A DNA stretch of 64,000 nucleotides from a bacterium (lineage in GTDB: Bacteria > Vulcanimicrobiota > Xenobia > Xenobiales > JADMJV01). Location of the stretch: contig JADMJV010000032.1 of the NCBI GenBank assembly GCA_018780265.1, positions 1 through 64,000 of the forward strand, given 5' to 3'. The notes below the pieces were generated by a model that searched no databases, had not been told where the DNA came from, and saw only the letters and a list, made by a program, of their open reading frames with translations. Position 1 is the stretch's first letter. The number at the start of each line of letters is the position of its first letter. Below, in pieces: positions 8,860-17,721 of the stretch. The translations under genes were made by a program, and so were the position numbers.

Positions 8860-9720
8860 ATGAACTTTTGCCATCCCAAAGGTCACCTCTTTGTTCCCGA
8901 CAACAGTCCGCCCGCCGATGCTCTGCAGCGAGTCACTCATCTGGGCATTGTCGCCCACCCGGATGACCTGGAATTTATGGGATGGCACCCCATCCTGCAG
9001 TGCCTTCACAGTCCCCCATTTCGCTTCGCCGGGGTGATCGCCAGTGACGGCAGGTCCAGCCCCCGCGCGGGAATATACGCTCATTACGGCGACGATGAGA
9101 TGGCCGAGTTGCGTCTGAGCGAGCAGCGCCACGCAGCCGTGACCGGCGAATATGTGGCCATTGCCAGCCTCATGTATGAAGAAACAGGCCCGGTCATGGG
9201 TGGTCAAAACTCGTCGAGCCTGGTGGCTGACATTGGCCAGATGATTCGCCTCAGCCGGCCCTCCGTAGTCGTTACCCACAATCTGTGCGATCGCCATCCC
9301 CACCATATCGTGGTCGTGTTGGCCACCATCGAGGCCTTGCGCCATTTGGGTCCCGACTACTATCCCAAAGAATTCTATGGTGGCGAGGTCTGGCGCAGCC
9401 TGGACTGGATGAACCCCTCGGACCGCCTGACTTTTGACGTCAGCGAGCACCAAAATCTAACCGCCGCACTTATGGGCATCTTCGATTCTCAAATCACGGG
9501 CGGCAAACGCTATGACCAGGCCACCGCCGGGCGCAAAAGAGCCAACGCCACTTACTCAGACCCGCATACCACCGACCAATCTAGCGCCCTTGAATACGCG
9601 ATGGACCTGCTTCCGCTGCTGGCCAACCCCTCCCAAGAGCCAGTCGAATATGCCAGCCAACTGATCGAACATTTCTTACAAGATGTACGCCGACGCCTGT
9701 TGTCGGGAGGGAAGGCCTGA
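8860..9720 (+). CDS. PIG-L/LmbE family zinc de-N-acetylase
   Basis: A 286-residue enzyme with the zinc motif AHPDDLEF near residue 33, the conserved DGRSS loop and the later His-rich HPHH motif (about residue 147), all as in LmbE-type N-acetylglucosaminide deacetylases. The stop codon abuts the start of nagB (TGA then ATG with no gap), so the two are one operon. This suggests it deacetylates GlcNAc, GlcNAc-6-phosphate or a short GlcNAc derivative to feed NagB, in place of the usual NagA; that is inference from context. Confidence 0.9.
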   Translation: MNFCHPKGHLFVPDNSPPADALQRVTHLGIVAHPDDLEFMGWHPILQCLHSPPFRFAGVIASDGRSSPRAGIYAHYGDDEMAELRLSEQRHAAVTGEYVAIASLMYEETGPVMGGQNSSSLVADIGQMIRLSRPSVVVTHNLCDRHPHHIVVVLATIEALRHLGPDYYPKEFYGGEVWRSLDWMNPSDRLTFDVSEHQNLTAALMGIFDSQITGGKRYDQATAGRKRANATYSDPHTTDQSSALEYAMDLLPLLANPSQEPVEYASQLIEHFLQDVRRRLLSGGKA

Positions 9721-10521
9721 ATGGAAGTCATCATCCTCTCCAGTCCCGAGGCGGTCTCTCAGATGGGAGGTCGAATTTTGGCCCATCAGATCGCCAGGTG
9801 CCCCGCCAGCGTGCTTGGTCTGGCCACCGGGCAAACCATGGTCGGCGTCTACCGCTATCTCGTCGAGCAGCATTGTCAGCGTGGACTTGATTTCTCGGCC
9901 CTGCACAGCTTCAATTTAGACGAATATGTAGGCCTGGGCCCCTCGCATCCGTGCAGTTACCACAGCTATATGGCCCAGCAACTGTTTAACCACATCAACA
10001 TCGAGCGAGAAAATACTCACATACCCGACGGCCTGTGCAGCGACGTCATGGCCCACTGCCGCGAATACGAACAGGCCATTACAGCCGCTGGGGGCATCGA
10101 CCTCCAACTGCTGGGGCTTGGGGACGATGGGCATATCGGATTCAACGAGCCTTCTTCGTCGCTCTCCTCACGCATGCGCATCAAAACACTGACACCCATG
10201 ACTCGGCGCGTCAACCGCCGCGAATTCCCGCCCGGCGAATCGACCCCCCTGCATGTTCTCACACTGGGGGTGGCCAACATCATGGAAGCACGCCATTGCC
10301 TGCTACTGGCTTTTGGAGCCAACAAAGCGCCGGCAGTGCAGACCATGGTCGAGGGACCCATCAACGCCATGTGCCCGGCCTCGGTCCTACAGCAACACCC
10401 GCATTGCACCTTGGTGATAGACGAGGCAGCCGGAGCGTTCTTACAGTTAGCCGACTACTTCCGTTTCGTCTATGAGCACAAGCCTGCCTGGCAGCGCGCC
10501 CTCCTGGAAGGCAGCCCTTAA
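9721..10521 (+). CDS. nagB: Glucosamine-6-phosphate deaminase
   Basis: A 266-residue NagB-type enzyme that converts glucosamine-6-phosphate to fructose-6-phosphate and ammonia. Visible motifs are the phosphate loop LATGQTM (about 35), FNLDEYVG (about 63), the active-site GLGDDGHIGFNEP (about 130-142) and a C-terminal INAMCPASVLQ segment. Length matches the family. It is translationally adjacent to the PIG-L deacetylase, pointing to amino-sugar catabolism. It ends 4 bp into a remnant on the opposite strand. Confidence 0.96.
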   Translation: MEVIILSSPEAVSQMGGRILAHQIARCPASVLGLATGQTMVGVYRYLVEQHCQRGLDFSALHSFNLDEYVGLGPSHPCSYHSYMAQQLFNHINIERENTHIPDGLCSDVMAHCREYEQAITAAGGIDLQLLGLGDDGHIGFNEPSSSLSSRMRIKTLTPMTRRVNRREFPPGESTPLHVLTLGVANIMEARHCLLLAFGANKAPAVQTMVEGPINAMCPASVLQQHPHCTLVIDEAAGAFLQLADYFRFVYEHKPAWQRALLEGSP

Positions 10522-10713
10522 AGTCGCGAAGTCGGCACGTCAAACAGACACGTCACCGGCAGTCCTTTTTGCAACTGTCGCCGCCCCAGTGCCACCCGGT
10601 CCACCACGCCGCGCGGGCATCACTTTGCAGGTCCAACAGAGACAGCCCACCGGATGGCCCGATCCAACCACGGCCCATGCGAACAAAAACAGACATGCCA
10701 GCCAGCGCTTCAT
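10518..10713 (-). pseudogene. Possible remnant of a small exported protein, split over three frames
   Basis: An ATG at 10713 opens a good signal-peptide-like stretch (MKRWLACLFLFAWAVVG). Protein-like sequence then appears in a second frame (GPSGGLSLLDLQSDAR) and a third (RGVVDRVALGRRQLQKGLP...), the last ending at the TAA at 10518. No single frame carries all parts, so I read it as a short gene broken by two frameshifts. It recalls no family. The uninterrupted 57-residue frame starting at the same ATG could instead be a real small protein. Confidence 0.3.
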
Positions 10714-10739
10714 ACATGCCAGATTCACCGCACCAAAAG

Positions 10740-10771
10740 AAAAGGGATCCTGAAACCTCAGGATCCCTTTT
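10740..10771 (-). terminator. Terminator after tRNA-Asp copy 2
   Basis: A perfect 14-bp stem (AAAAGGGATCCTGA arms, 4-nt loop) directly following the CCA end of tRNA-Asp on the minus strand; it closes the transcript that may begin at grpE. Confidence 0.85.
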
Positions 10772-10847
10772 GGCGGGAGCGACGGGATTCGAACCCGCGA
10801 TCTCCGGCGTGACAGGCCGGCGCCTTAAGCCTCTAGGCCACACCCCC
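10771..10847 (-). tRNA. tRNA-Asp (GTC), copy 2
   Basis: Identical over all 77 nt to the copy at 3637-3713: anticodon loop CTGTCAC, discriminator G73, encoded CCA. It begins 35 bp after the trpG stop on the same strand and is followed at once by a terminator, so it may be released from the trpEG transcript. Confidence 0.96.
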
Positions 10848-10882
10848 ACGAGAGAGCAGGTTACCAGCCCGACGAGGCTTCG

Positions 10883-11455
10883 TCAAGTGCGCACGTCCAG
10901 GAAATTCCTCAACAGCCGACTACCCTCAGGGGTCAGGATGGACTCGGGATGAAACTGCACGCCAAAATGAGGCAAATTGCGATGCATCAGGCCCATGATC
11001 TCGCCCTCGGAAGTCCAGGCGGTCACCAGCAAATCGGAGGGCAAAGTCTCCTCGCGGACGATCAGCGAATGGTAGCGGGTGGCCTGGAACGGATTGGAGA
11101 CGCCCTGAAATAGCTGGGAGTGGTCGTGATAAACCTTACTCACTTTACCGTGAAGACGCCGCTCCGCCTGCACCACTTCGGCCCCACAGGCCGCTGCCAG
11201 GGCCTGATGCCCAAGACACACGCCCAGGACTGGCACGCCAGGGGCCAGGCCCCCAAAAAGGGCCATGGACAGGCCGGCTTGTTCGGGTCGACCCGGGCCG
11301 GGTGAGACCAGAACTCGCTCAGGTTTCAGTTGGCGCACATCGTCCAGGGTCAACTGATCGTTGCGGCGCACCTGAATCGGTCCGGCCTCCAACTGGCCCA
11401 GTAACTGCACCAGGTTGTAGGTGAACGAATCGTAGTTATCCAGAACCAAAATCAC
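10883..11455 (-). CDS. trpG: Anthranilate synthase component II (glutamine amidotransferase)
   Basis: A 190-residue class I glutamine amidotransferase. It has NYDSFTYNL at the N-terminus, the nucleophile Cys in GVCLGHQ (about residue 79) and the catalytic His/Glu in FGVQFHPES (about 168-174). It supplies ammonia to TrpE for anthranilate synthesis; in many bacteria the same subunit also serves PabB. The GTG start overlaps the trpE stop as GTGA, with GGAGGTGAG just upstream, so the two are translationally coupled. Confidence 0.94.
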   Translation of the reverse strand: MILVLDNYDSFTYNLVQLLGQLEAGPIQVRRNDQLTLDDVRQLKPERVLVSPGPGRPEQAGLSMALFGGLAPGVPVLGVCLGHQALAAACGAEVVQAERRLHGKVSKVYHDHSQLFQGVSNPFQATRYHSLIVREETLPSDLLVTAWTSEGEIMGLMHRNLPHFGVQFHPESILTPEGSRLLRNFLDVRT

Positions 11456-12930
11456 GACTCACCTCCGTGCAGCCAGCCGCCTTCGGCCATCTCCACGGCG
11501 CTGCGCAAGCCGGCCAGTTTTGCCAGCGTTTCCTGATATTCCTTAGTGGGATCCGAATCGGCCACAATGCCAGCCCCGGCCTGCAAATAAAGGTTATCCC
11601 CTCGTTTGACCATGGTCCGAATGGTGATGCAGGTATTGACGTCTCCCGAGAAACTGAACATGCCCACGGCTCCCGCATAAAGCCCCCGGCCTGTGGGTTC
11701 CATCTGGTCTAACAGTTGCATGGCCCGCAGTTTGGGGGCCCCGCTTACAGTCCCGGCCGGAAAGGCCGAGCGCAGGAGGTCAAATCCGTCGCATTCCGGA
11801 GCCAGCTCGCTCTCGATTCGGGATACGATGTGCATGACGTGCGAGAAGCGCTCCACCTGCATAAATTGGGGCACCTCCACCGTGCCGTAGCGACTCACCC
11901 GCCCCAGGTCATTGCGCCCCAGATCCACCAGCATCACATGCTCGGCTCGCTCCTTGGGGTCGGCCAGCAACTCTGCCTCCAAAGCCTCATCAGACCGGGT
12001 ATCCTGACCGCGCGGACGAGTGCCGGCGATGGGGCGCGTGGTGGCTCGATCCCCAACCAACCTGACCAACATTTCCGGTGAAGCACCGATCAATTGGTAT
12101 TCGCCAAAATCCAACAGCACCATATAAGGGCTGGGATTGCACAGGCGCAGGGCCCGGTACAAGGACACCGCGTCGCAAGAGGTGGTGCGATGCAACCGCT
12201 GGCTAAGCACAATCTGGAAAATCTCGCCCTGGGCGATGGCCTCCTGGGCTCTGACCACGGCGGCCTCATAGTCTTGCTGGGTGCGATTGAACGACTCCTG
12301 ACCGCCCCCCTTCGCCGGGGCCTGCGGTGTCTGCAACGGCTGTCCCAACTGCTGCTGCATGGCCCGCAAGCGCCCCTGGGCCATTGCATACTCCTCCTGG
12401 GCCCCTCGTTGCGGATAGGTGGCCACGTAAAGATACATCCGCTGAGAAACATGGTCGAAGACCACCCCTTCTCGCGACAACAAAAAGTGAGCCAGAGGCA
12501 GGTCCAGGTCATCGACCGGTCCCTGGCCTACCGGTTCCCACTGGCGAATGACGTCATAACCCAAAAAGCCGACCGCGCCCCCCCAAAAGCTTGGAAGGCC
12601 CTGGGCCGCGGTATTGTCCATCGGCTTCATCAGATGGCGCAGCCATTCCAAAACGTCGCGTTGGCCGCGGGGTTCGGTTACCTGTTGGCCGTCCTTCAGA
12701 TACTCCACCGTGTCTCCATAGCAACGCAACAAAGGGGTAGGAGCCGTGCCTAAAATGGAGTACCTTCCGACCACTTCTCCGCGCTCGACAGATTCCAACA
12801 TATAAGCGGGACCCTGCTGACGAAGCTTCAAGAACACCGACAACGGCGTTTCGAGATCGGCGGGCATTTCGCACCAACATGGCACAACCGACTGCTCGGC
12901 GGCGGCCTTCAAATACTCATCCAGGGTCAT
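11452..12930 (-). CDS. trpE: Anthranilate synthase component I
   Basis: A 492-residue chorismate-utilising enzyme that forms anthranilate, the first step of tryptophan synthesis. The N-terminal MLESVERGEVVGRYS segment matches the LLES tryptophan-feedback motif of TrpE and argues against PabB. Later motifs are PIAGTRPRG, LVDLGRNDLGRV, SGAPKLRAM and GAGIVADSDP, all catalytic or metal-binding in the family. The ATG at 12930 is chosen because AGAGGAAAG precedes it. It lies 13 bp after rsmE and overlaps trpG by 4 bp. Confidence 0.95.
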   Translation of the reverse strand: MTLDEYLKAAAEQSVVPCWCEMPADLETPLSVFLKLRQQGPAYMLESVERGEVVGRYSILGTAPTPLLRCYGDTVEYLKDGQQVTEPRGQRDVLEWLRHLMKPMDNTAAQGLPSFWGGAVGFLGYDVIRQWEPVGQGPVDDLDLPLAHFLLSREGVVFDHVSQRMYLYVATYPQRGAQEEYAMAQGRLRAMQQQLGQPLQTPQAPAKGGGQESFNRTQQDYEAAVVRAQEAIAQGEIFQIVLSQRLHRTTSCDAVSLYRALRLCNPSPYMVLLDFGEYQLIGASPEMLVRLVGDRATTRPIAGTRPRGQDTRSDEALEAELLADPKERAEHVMLVDLGRNDLGRVSRYGTVEVPQFMQVERFSHVMHIVSRIESELAPECDGFDLLRSAFPAGTVSGAPKLRAMQLLDQMEPTGRGLYAGAVGMFSFSGDVNTCITIRTMVKRGDNLYLQAGAGIVADSDPTKEYQETLAKLAGLRSAVEMAEGGWLHGGES

Positions 12931-12943
12931 GGGCTTTCCTCTT

Positions 12944-13645
12944 TCAGTGCAACGACAGCACGGCACCAACCAGAGCGGCCGTTTCCACGCGAAGGTTGCG
13001 TGGACCTAGCGACCAGGTATGCCAGCCTCGACCGGTGGCCTGGGCAATCTCGTTAGCGCTGAATCCGCCCTCCGGACCGATGACCAGATGGCCATAGTCA
13101 AATCGCCGGGTGGGTGACGGAGAGGCCACCTGATGCAACATGCACCCGTGGCTGTGGGCCTGCAAATACTGAACCAAACGGAGTGGCGGCTGAATGCGCA
13201 GTGGACTGCCCCTTCCCGCCAACTGAGAAGCTTCGGTTGCCACTCGACGCCAGCGCTGCAACTTGGGTTCGCTCAGTTGGCGCACGTTGGTCCGCTCTGT
13301 CAACAAGGGCGTAACCGCCACCACACCCAACTCGGCCAACTGTTCCAACATGCGCTCGAATCTTTCCCCGCTGATGGGGGCCACACCGATGTGCAGGGGA
13401 TGGTGGGCCTCGGCCCGGTTGGGCTGGCAACTCCCCAGCTCTACCCAAACCTGCTGCAGTCTCCCCTGCCCCCGAGGTGGAAGCAGAGTCGCCCGATAGT
13501 CGTTGCCCTGGCCGTCGCAAACCGTGATAATCTGGCCAACATTCAGGCGCAATACCCTCATCATGTGGTGCGAGGTGGCCGGATCCAGAGCCAGTTGCTG
13601 CCCTTCCTGGAGGGGAGGGTCCACGTACACGCGGGGACTGTTCAC
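12944..13645 (-). CDS. rsmE: 16S rRNA m3U1498 methyltransferase
   Basis: A 233-residue SPOUT-class methyltransferase. The N-terminal PUA-like part has HHMMRVLRL; the C-terminal knot has the SAM-binding LVIGPEGGFSANE and LGPRNLRVETA motifs diagnostic of RsmE. The start is the GTG at 13645, which overlaps the prmA stop as GTGA. The longer open frame upstream lies inside prmA. In Bacillus and relatives rsmE likewise follows dnaJ-prmA. Confidence 0.94.
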   Translation of the reverse strand: MNSPRVYVDPPLQEGQQLALDPATSHHMMRVLRLNVGQIITVCDGQGNDYRATLLPPRGQGRLQQVWVELGSCQPNRAEAHHPLHIGVAPISGERFERMLEQLAELGVVAVTPLLTERTNVRQLSEPKLQRWRRVATEASQLAGRGSPLRIQPPLRLVQYLQAHSHGCMLHQVASPSPTRRFDYGHLVIGPEGGFSANEIAQATGRGWHTWSLGPRNLRVETAALVGAVLSLH

Positions 13646-14484
13646 TTGCGAGCCAAAAGGAGGCTGACCCAGTCTTCCCGCTCCTTCACCGACAACAGTT
13701 CGAGTCCCGCGGCCTGGAGGGCCTCCGCCACTTCGTCCCGTCGCTCCCGAATAATCCCGCCGCAAATCAATTTCCCTCCGCGGGCGAGACAGGCAGTCAG
13801 GGGCAAGGCCATTTCGATCAAAATCGACGCGATCAGATTGGCCGTGACCAGCGCAAACGGCCCGGCGGGGGGCTGATCGGCCAGCCCCACCAGAATCGAA
13901 TCTGCCCCGTTGATATGCACATTCTCGGCCGCCACTTTGACAGCGACCGGGTCGTTGTCCAGCGCCACAATACTTCCAAAACCCAGCTTGTGGGCTGCGA
14001 TGGCCAAAATTCCCGAACCGGTGCCCAAATCGAGCACAGGTCCACAGGAGTCTACCTCTTCCAAAAACTCAAGACAGAGTCGAGTACTCCAGTGGTAACC
14101 GGTCCCGAAGGCGCTCCCCGGGTCCAAAATCACCACTCGCTGATCAGGAGTGGCCTCAAACTCCTCCCAAGAAGGACAAACCACCAATCGGCGGCCGACC
14201 TGAAGCGGGTGATAAAATCGTTTCCAATTTTCGGCCCAGTCCTCGTCACGCACCTGTCCGTGAGTGGTGACCTCGGCCCCCAGTTCGACACACGAGCGCT
14301 GCAAAACAGCCAGACGCTCCTGCCAGCCCGATTCCTGGGGAAGATAGAGCAGATAGTCGAAGCCTTGCCGGCCCGACTCGTCCACCCAACCCGGAAACCC
14401 CTGGCTTTGCAAAAGAACATCGACGTAGGCGACCAACTCGCCAGAGCCGCGCAGGCGCACCTCCAGCCAGTCGACTGAAGTCAA
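13642..14484 (-). CDS. prmA: Ribosomal protein L11 methyltransferase
   Basis: A 280-residue SAM-dependent methyltransferase. PrmA features are DPGSAFGTGYHWST (the family consensus is PGxAFGTGxHxTT), the SAM motif VLDLGTGSGILAIAA and VTANLIASIL, equivalent to the NPPY-like NI(L) motif. I take the TTG at 14484, which overlaps the dnaJ stop as TTGA in the same way as the next two junctions. A GTG at 14496 is an alternative. The position between dnaJ and rsmE supports the call. Confidence 0.92.
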   Translation of the reverse strand: MTSVDWLEVRLRGSGELVAYVDVLLQSQGFPGWVDESGRQGFDYLLYLPQESGWQERLAVLQRSCVELGAEVTTHGQVRDEDWAENWKRFYHPLQVGRRLVVCPSWEEFEATPDQRVVILDPGSAFGTGYHWSTRLCLEFLEEVDSCGPVLDLGTGSGILAIAAHKLGFGSIVALDNDPVAVKVAAENVHINGADSILVGLADQPPAGPFALVTANLIASILIEMALPLTACLARGGKLICGGIIRERRDEVAEALQAAGLELLSVKEREDWVSLLLARK

Positions 14485-15623
14485 TGTCCCCCCCACAGCG
14501 CATCTTTGATCTTGTCAAAAAGACTGTGCGGTTCCGCCTCTTGCGAGCCGGCCTCGGCGAACTCCTTGAGCAATTTCTTCTGCTTGGAGTTGAGTTTGGT
14601 GGGAACGATCACTTCAACCATGACATTCAAGTCGCCCCTGCTACTGCGGTCGAGCTTGGGCATGCCCTTGCCTTTGAAACGAAAGACGGTTCCATTCTGG
14701 GTTCCCGGCGGAATCTTGAGAGACTCCTTCTGGTCGAGCAGGACCTCCACATCAACTGTCCCGCCCAGAGCGGCATCCGTAAAGAAGACGGACTTCTTCA
14801 CGAACAGGTCGTGACCACGACGCTCGACGGTTTTGTGCTGGTCGACTTCGATGGCCAGATAAAGGTCCCCGGAGGGTCCCCCCAGGTTTCCAGGAGCGCC
14901 CTCTCCCGGCATGCGAATCAACTTGCCGGTATCGATACCGGCCGGCACTTTCACCTCAAGCTTGCGCTTTTTCTCCACGCTGCCCCGGCCCGAGCATTCA
15001 GGACATGGCTTCTTCAAGGTTCGTCCACGCCCCTGACAGGCTCCGCAAGGAGCGACCTGAGTCAAGTTTCCAAACGGTGTGCGTACCTGCTGGTGCAACT
15101 GTCCCGTGCCATGGCAGGTAGTGCAGGCGGCAAAGCCATCGGCCTCCAGGGTTTGGCGCCCTTCGCAGCGCCCGCAGGCCACATCGGAGGTCAATTCTAC
15201 TTCTTTGACCACACCCTGGAAGGCCTCTTCCAAGGTAAGCCGCATGCCCATTCGGTAGTCGGCGCCACGGCTGGGGCGGGCCTGCTGACGGCGACCACCG
15301 CCACCGCCCAGGTCAAACAGCGATTCAAAAAGATCTCCGAAACCGCCGAAGCCTCCCCCGCCAAAACCGCCAAATCCTCCGCCAGGGTCGCCTTGATTGG
15401 CCCCCGGAGCGTGCCCGTAGCGATCATAATAGGCCTTCTTCTCGTCATCGCTGAGAATAGAATAGGCCTCATTGATTTCGCCGAACTTCAGTTCTGCGGC
15501 GGATTTATCTTCAGCGACGTCCGGATGGTATTCCCGGGCCAACCGCTTGAAGGCGCGCTTGATATCGTTTTTATCAGCGTCTCTAGCAACGCCCAAAATT
15601 TGATAATAGTCTTTTTGACTCAT
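14481..15623 (-). CDS. dnaJ: Chaperone DnaJ (Hsp40)
   Basis: A 380-residue type I DnaJ. The J-domain (1-70) has the HPD tripeptide in EYHPDVAED. A Gly/Phe-rich linker (about 78-118) follows, then four zinc motifs (CGRCEG, CTTCHGTG, CGACQGRG, CPECSGRG) and the substrate-binding C-terminal region. The first zinc motif ends in RQ instead of G-x-G, a small deviation. It stimulates the ATPase of the DnaK encoded 15 bp upstream. Confidence 0.97.
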   Translation of the reverse strand: MSQKDYYQILGVARDADKNDIKRAFKRLAREYHPDVAEDKSAAELKFGEINEAYSILSDDEKKAYYDRYGHAPGANQGDPGGGFGGFGGGGFGGFGDLFESLFDLGGGGGRRQQARPSRGADYRMGMRLTLEEAFQGVVKEVELTSDVACGRCEGRQTLEADGFAACTTCHGTGQLHQQVRTPFGNLTQVAPCGACQGRGRTLKKPCPECSGRGSVEKKRKLEVKVPAGIDTGKLIRMPGEGAPGNLGGPSGDLYLAIEVDQHKTVERRGHDLFVKKSVFFTDAALGGTVDVEVLLDQKESLKIPPGTQNGTVFRFKGKGMPKLDRSSRGDLNVMVEVIVPTKLNSKQKKLLKEFAEAGSQEAEPHSLFDKIKDALWGGH

Positions 15624-15638
15624 CGGGCCCTCCGGCCA

Positions 15639-17519
15639 CTACTGCTGGAACCACCCGAAAAGATCCTGGTCGCTCGGCTCCTCGCCGCCACCTTCGCCAC
15701 CTTCACCGCCTGCGCTGCCTGAACTGGCAGTAGGGGTATAGCCGGAGGCTCGGGCAGCCTGAGCTGCCTTTTCGCCGCCAACGGACAGGTAGGCCTCGGT
15801 GGACACCGCATACATGGCGTCCTGGAGAATCTTGGTGTCTTCCTTGATTTTCTCAGTATCGTAGGTTTGCAGCGAACTGCGCAGCCGTTCAATGGCGTCA
15901 CGCAGCCGTTTCTGCTGTTCAAAACTCATCTGTTCACCCAGCTCGCGCAACTGGCGCTCAGCCGTGTCCAACTCGATGTTCGCCTTGTTGCGGGCCTGCG
16001 ATTCGGTCCGCCGCTTGGCGTCCTCTTCCGCGTAGATCGCCGCATCTTTGACCATCGCGTTGATTTCTTCCTGAGTCAGGTTGGTCGGAGACTGAATCAC
16101 GATTTTTTGTTTATTATTGGTGGCCAGGTCTTTAGCCGAGACGTTCACAATCCCGTTAACGTCAATATCGAAGGTAACCTCAATCTGGGGCACGCCGCGG
16201 GGAGCCGGCGGAATGTTACGCAACTCAAACCGACCCAGAGATTTGTTGTGGGCGGCCAGCTCACGTTCACCTTGTAGAACGTGGACTTCAACCGTCGTTT
16301 GACCGTCCGCCGCCGTGGTAAAGACGCGGGTCTTGGCCACGGGAATCTGAGTATTGCGTTCAATCAACTTGGTGAACACGCCACCGACCGTCTCGATGCC
16401 CAGCGACAGCGAGGTGACATCGAGCAGAACCATGTCTTTCACTTCACCCGAAAGCACGGCCCCTTGAACGGCCGCCCCCAGGGCAACCACTTTGTCAGGG
16501 TCGATCTCTTTGGAGGGCTCGATACCAAAGAGGCTTCGGACCTTATCCTGAATGGCCGGCATACGCGTCGAACCACCCACCAGCAAGACCTTGTCAATCT
16601 CCGACTTGGACATACCGGCGTCTTCGAGGGCCGTCAGAGCCGGCTCAACGGTCTTCTCGACCAGGTCGTGGGTCAACTCTTGAAACTTGGACCGAGACAA
16701 TTCGACGTCAAGGTGCTTGGGGCCCGAGGCGTCAGCCGCGATGAAAGGCAACTTGATGTGAGTACTGGTCTCCTGAGAGAGCCGAATCTTGGCCTGCTCG
16801 GAGGCCTCCTTGAGGCGCTGCATGGCCACGCGGTCGGTACGCAGGTCGATCTGAAACTGCTTCTTGAACTCCTCGACCAGCCAGTCCATAATACGCTGGT
16901 CCCAGTCATCGCCGCCCAGGCGATTGTTACCGGCGGTGGCCTTGACTTGAAAAACACCGCCGCCAAGATCGAGCACAGACACATCGAAAGTGCCTCCGCC
17001 CAGGTCCCAGACCAGAACGGTTTCCTGCTTCTCTGTTTTGTCCAAACCATAGGCCAGACAGGAAGCGGTCGGCTCGTTAATAATGCGGACCACTTCCAGT
17101 CCAGCGATAGCGCCGGCGTCCTTGGTAGCCTGGCGCTCAGAATCATTGAAGTAGGCAGGAACCGTGATCACCGCCTTCTCGACGGGGAACCCCAAATACG
17201 CCTCGGCATCCGCTTTGACCTTCTGCAAAATCATAGCGGAGATTTCCTGAGGCGAATGCGACTTTTCATCACAGGTAAAGCGAAAATCCGTGCCCATATG
17301 GCGTTTGACGGAGATGATGGTGCGCTCAGGATTAGAAATAGCCTGGCGCTTGGCGACGGAACCTACGAGTCGTTCCCCTGAACGCGAAAAGCCAACCACA
17401 GAAGGGAAGAGATAGTCCCCCTCGGCGCTGGGGATAGCGATGGGCTGACCGCCCTCGACAATCGAGATGAGACTATTGGTAGTTCCCAGGTCGATGCCGA
17501 CGATTTTACTACTACTCAC
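15639..17519 (-). CDS. dnaK: Chaperone DnaK (Hsp70)
   Basis: A 626-residue Hsp70. The ATPase domain opens [10 protein letters not shown] and includes [14 protein letters not shown] and [13 protein letters not shown]. The substrate domain begins near residue 385 ([14 protein letters not shown]). The helical lid and a Gly/Glu-rich tail end in [11 protein letters not shown], unlike the EEVD-like tails of many homologues. The GTG at 17519 is chosen because AGGAGG lies 11 bp upstream; the frame continues further but is not protein-like. It is preceded by 202 bp after grpE, in which I see no CIRCE operator. Confidence 0.97.
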   Translation of the reverse strand: MSSSKIVGIDLGTTNSLISIVEGGQPIAIPSAEGDYLFPSVVGFSRSGERLVGSVAKRQAISNPERTIISVKRHMGTDFRFTCDEKSHSPQEISAMILQKVKADAEAYLGFPVEKAVITVPAYFNDSERQATKDAGAIAGLEVVRIINEPTASCLAYGLDKTEKQETVLVWDLGGGTFDVSVLDLGGGVFQVKATAGNNRLGGDDWDQRIMDWLVEEFKKQFQIDLRTDRVAMQRLKEASEQAKIRLSQETSTHIKLPFIAADASGPKHLDVELSRSKFQELTHDLVEKTVEPALTALEDAGMSKSEIDKVLLVGGSTRMPAIQDKVRSLFGIEPSKEIDPDKVVALGAAVQGAVLSGEVKDMVLLDVTSLSLGIETVGGVFTKLIERNTQIPVAKTRVFTTAADGQTTVEVHVLQGERELAAHNKSLGRFELRNIPPAPRGVPQIEVTFDIDVNGIVNVSAKDLATNNKQKIVIQSPTNLTQEEINAMVKDAAIYAEEDAKRRTESQARNKANIELDTAERQLRELGEQMSFEQQKRLRDAIERLRSSLQTYDTEKIKEDTKILQDAMYAVSTEAYLSVGGEKAAQAARASGYTPTASSGSAGGEGGEGGGEEPSDQDLFGWFQQ

Positions 17520-17721
17520 GACTTGTGCTTCCTCCTCGCACCTGGAGCGCCCGACCCTTTGGGATCTGGTCACTCCGACCCAACACCGCTGTCGCCGAGG
17601 GCCTTTGCAAGACCCACTGCGACCCCCTGTCTATCCCACCCTGCTTAAAGATCTGCTCAGCTTTCACGAAGCGAACTTTGATCATGACTTCCGTTCGTTA
17701 CCCACAATCGCTTTCCTCGTC

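Noticed and set aside
10540..10713. In-frame UGA codons in the remnant after nagB as a second selenoprotein
   Set aside because: No conserved Cys context and no SECIS-like hairpin follows; the frame changes point to a broken gene.
14484..15722. 412-codon plus-strand frame antisense to dnaJ
   Set aside because: Complete shadow of dnaJ with no ribosome site and no recognisable motif.
16281..17381. 366-codon plus-strand frame antisense to dnaK
   Set aside because: Shadow of a strongly conserved gene; composition is unlike real proteins here.
17520..17721. CIRCE operator (TTAGCACTC-N9-GAGTGCTAA) before dnaK or grpE
   Set aside because: Looked for by eye in both upstream regions and not found.
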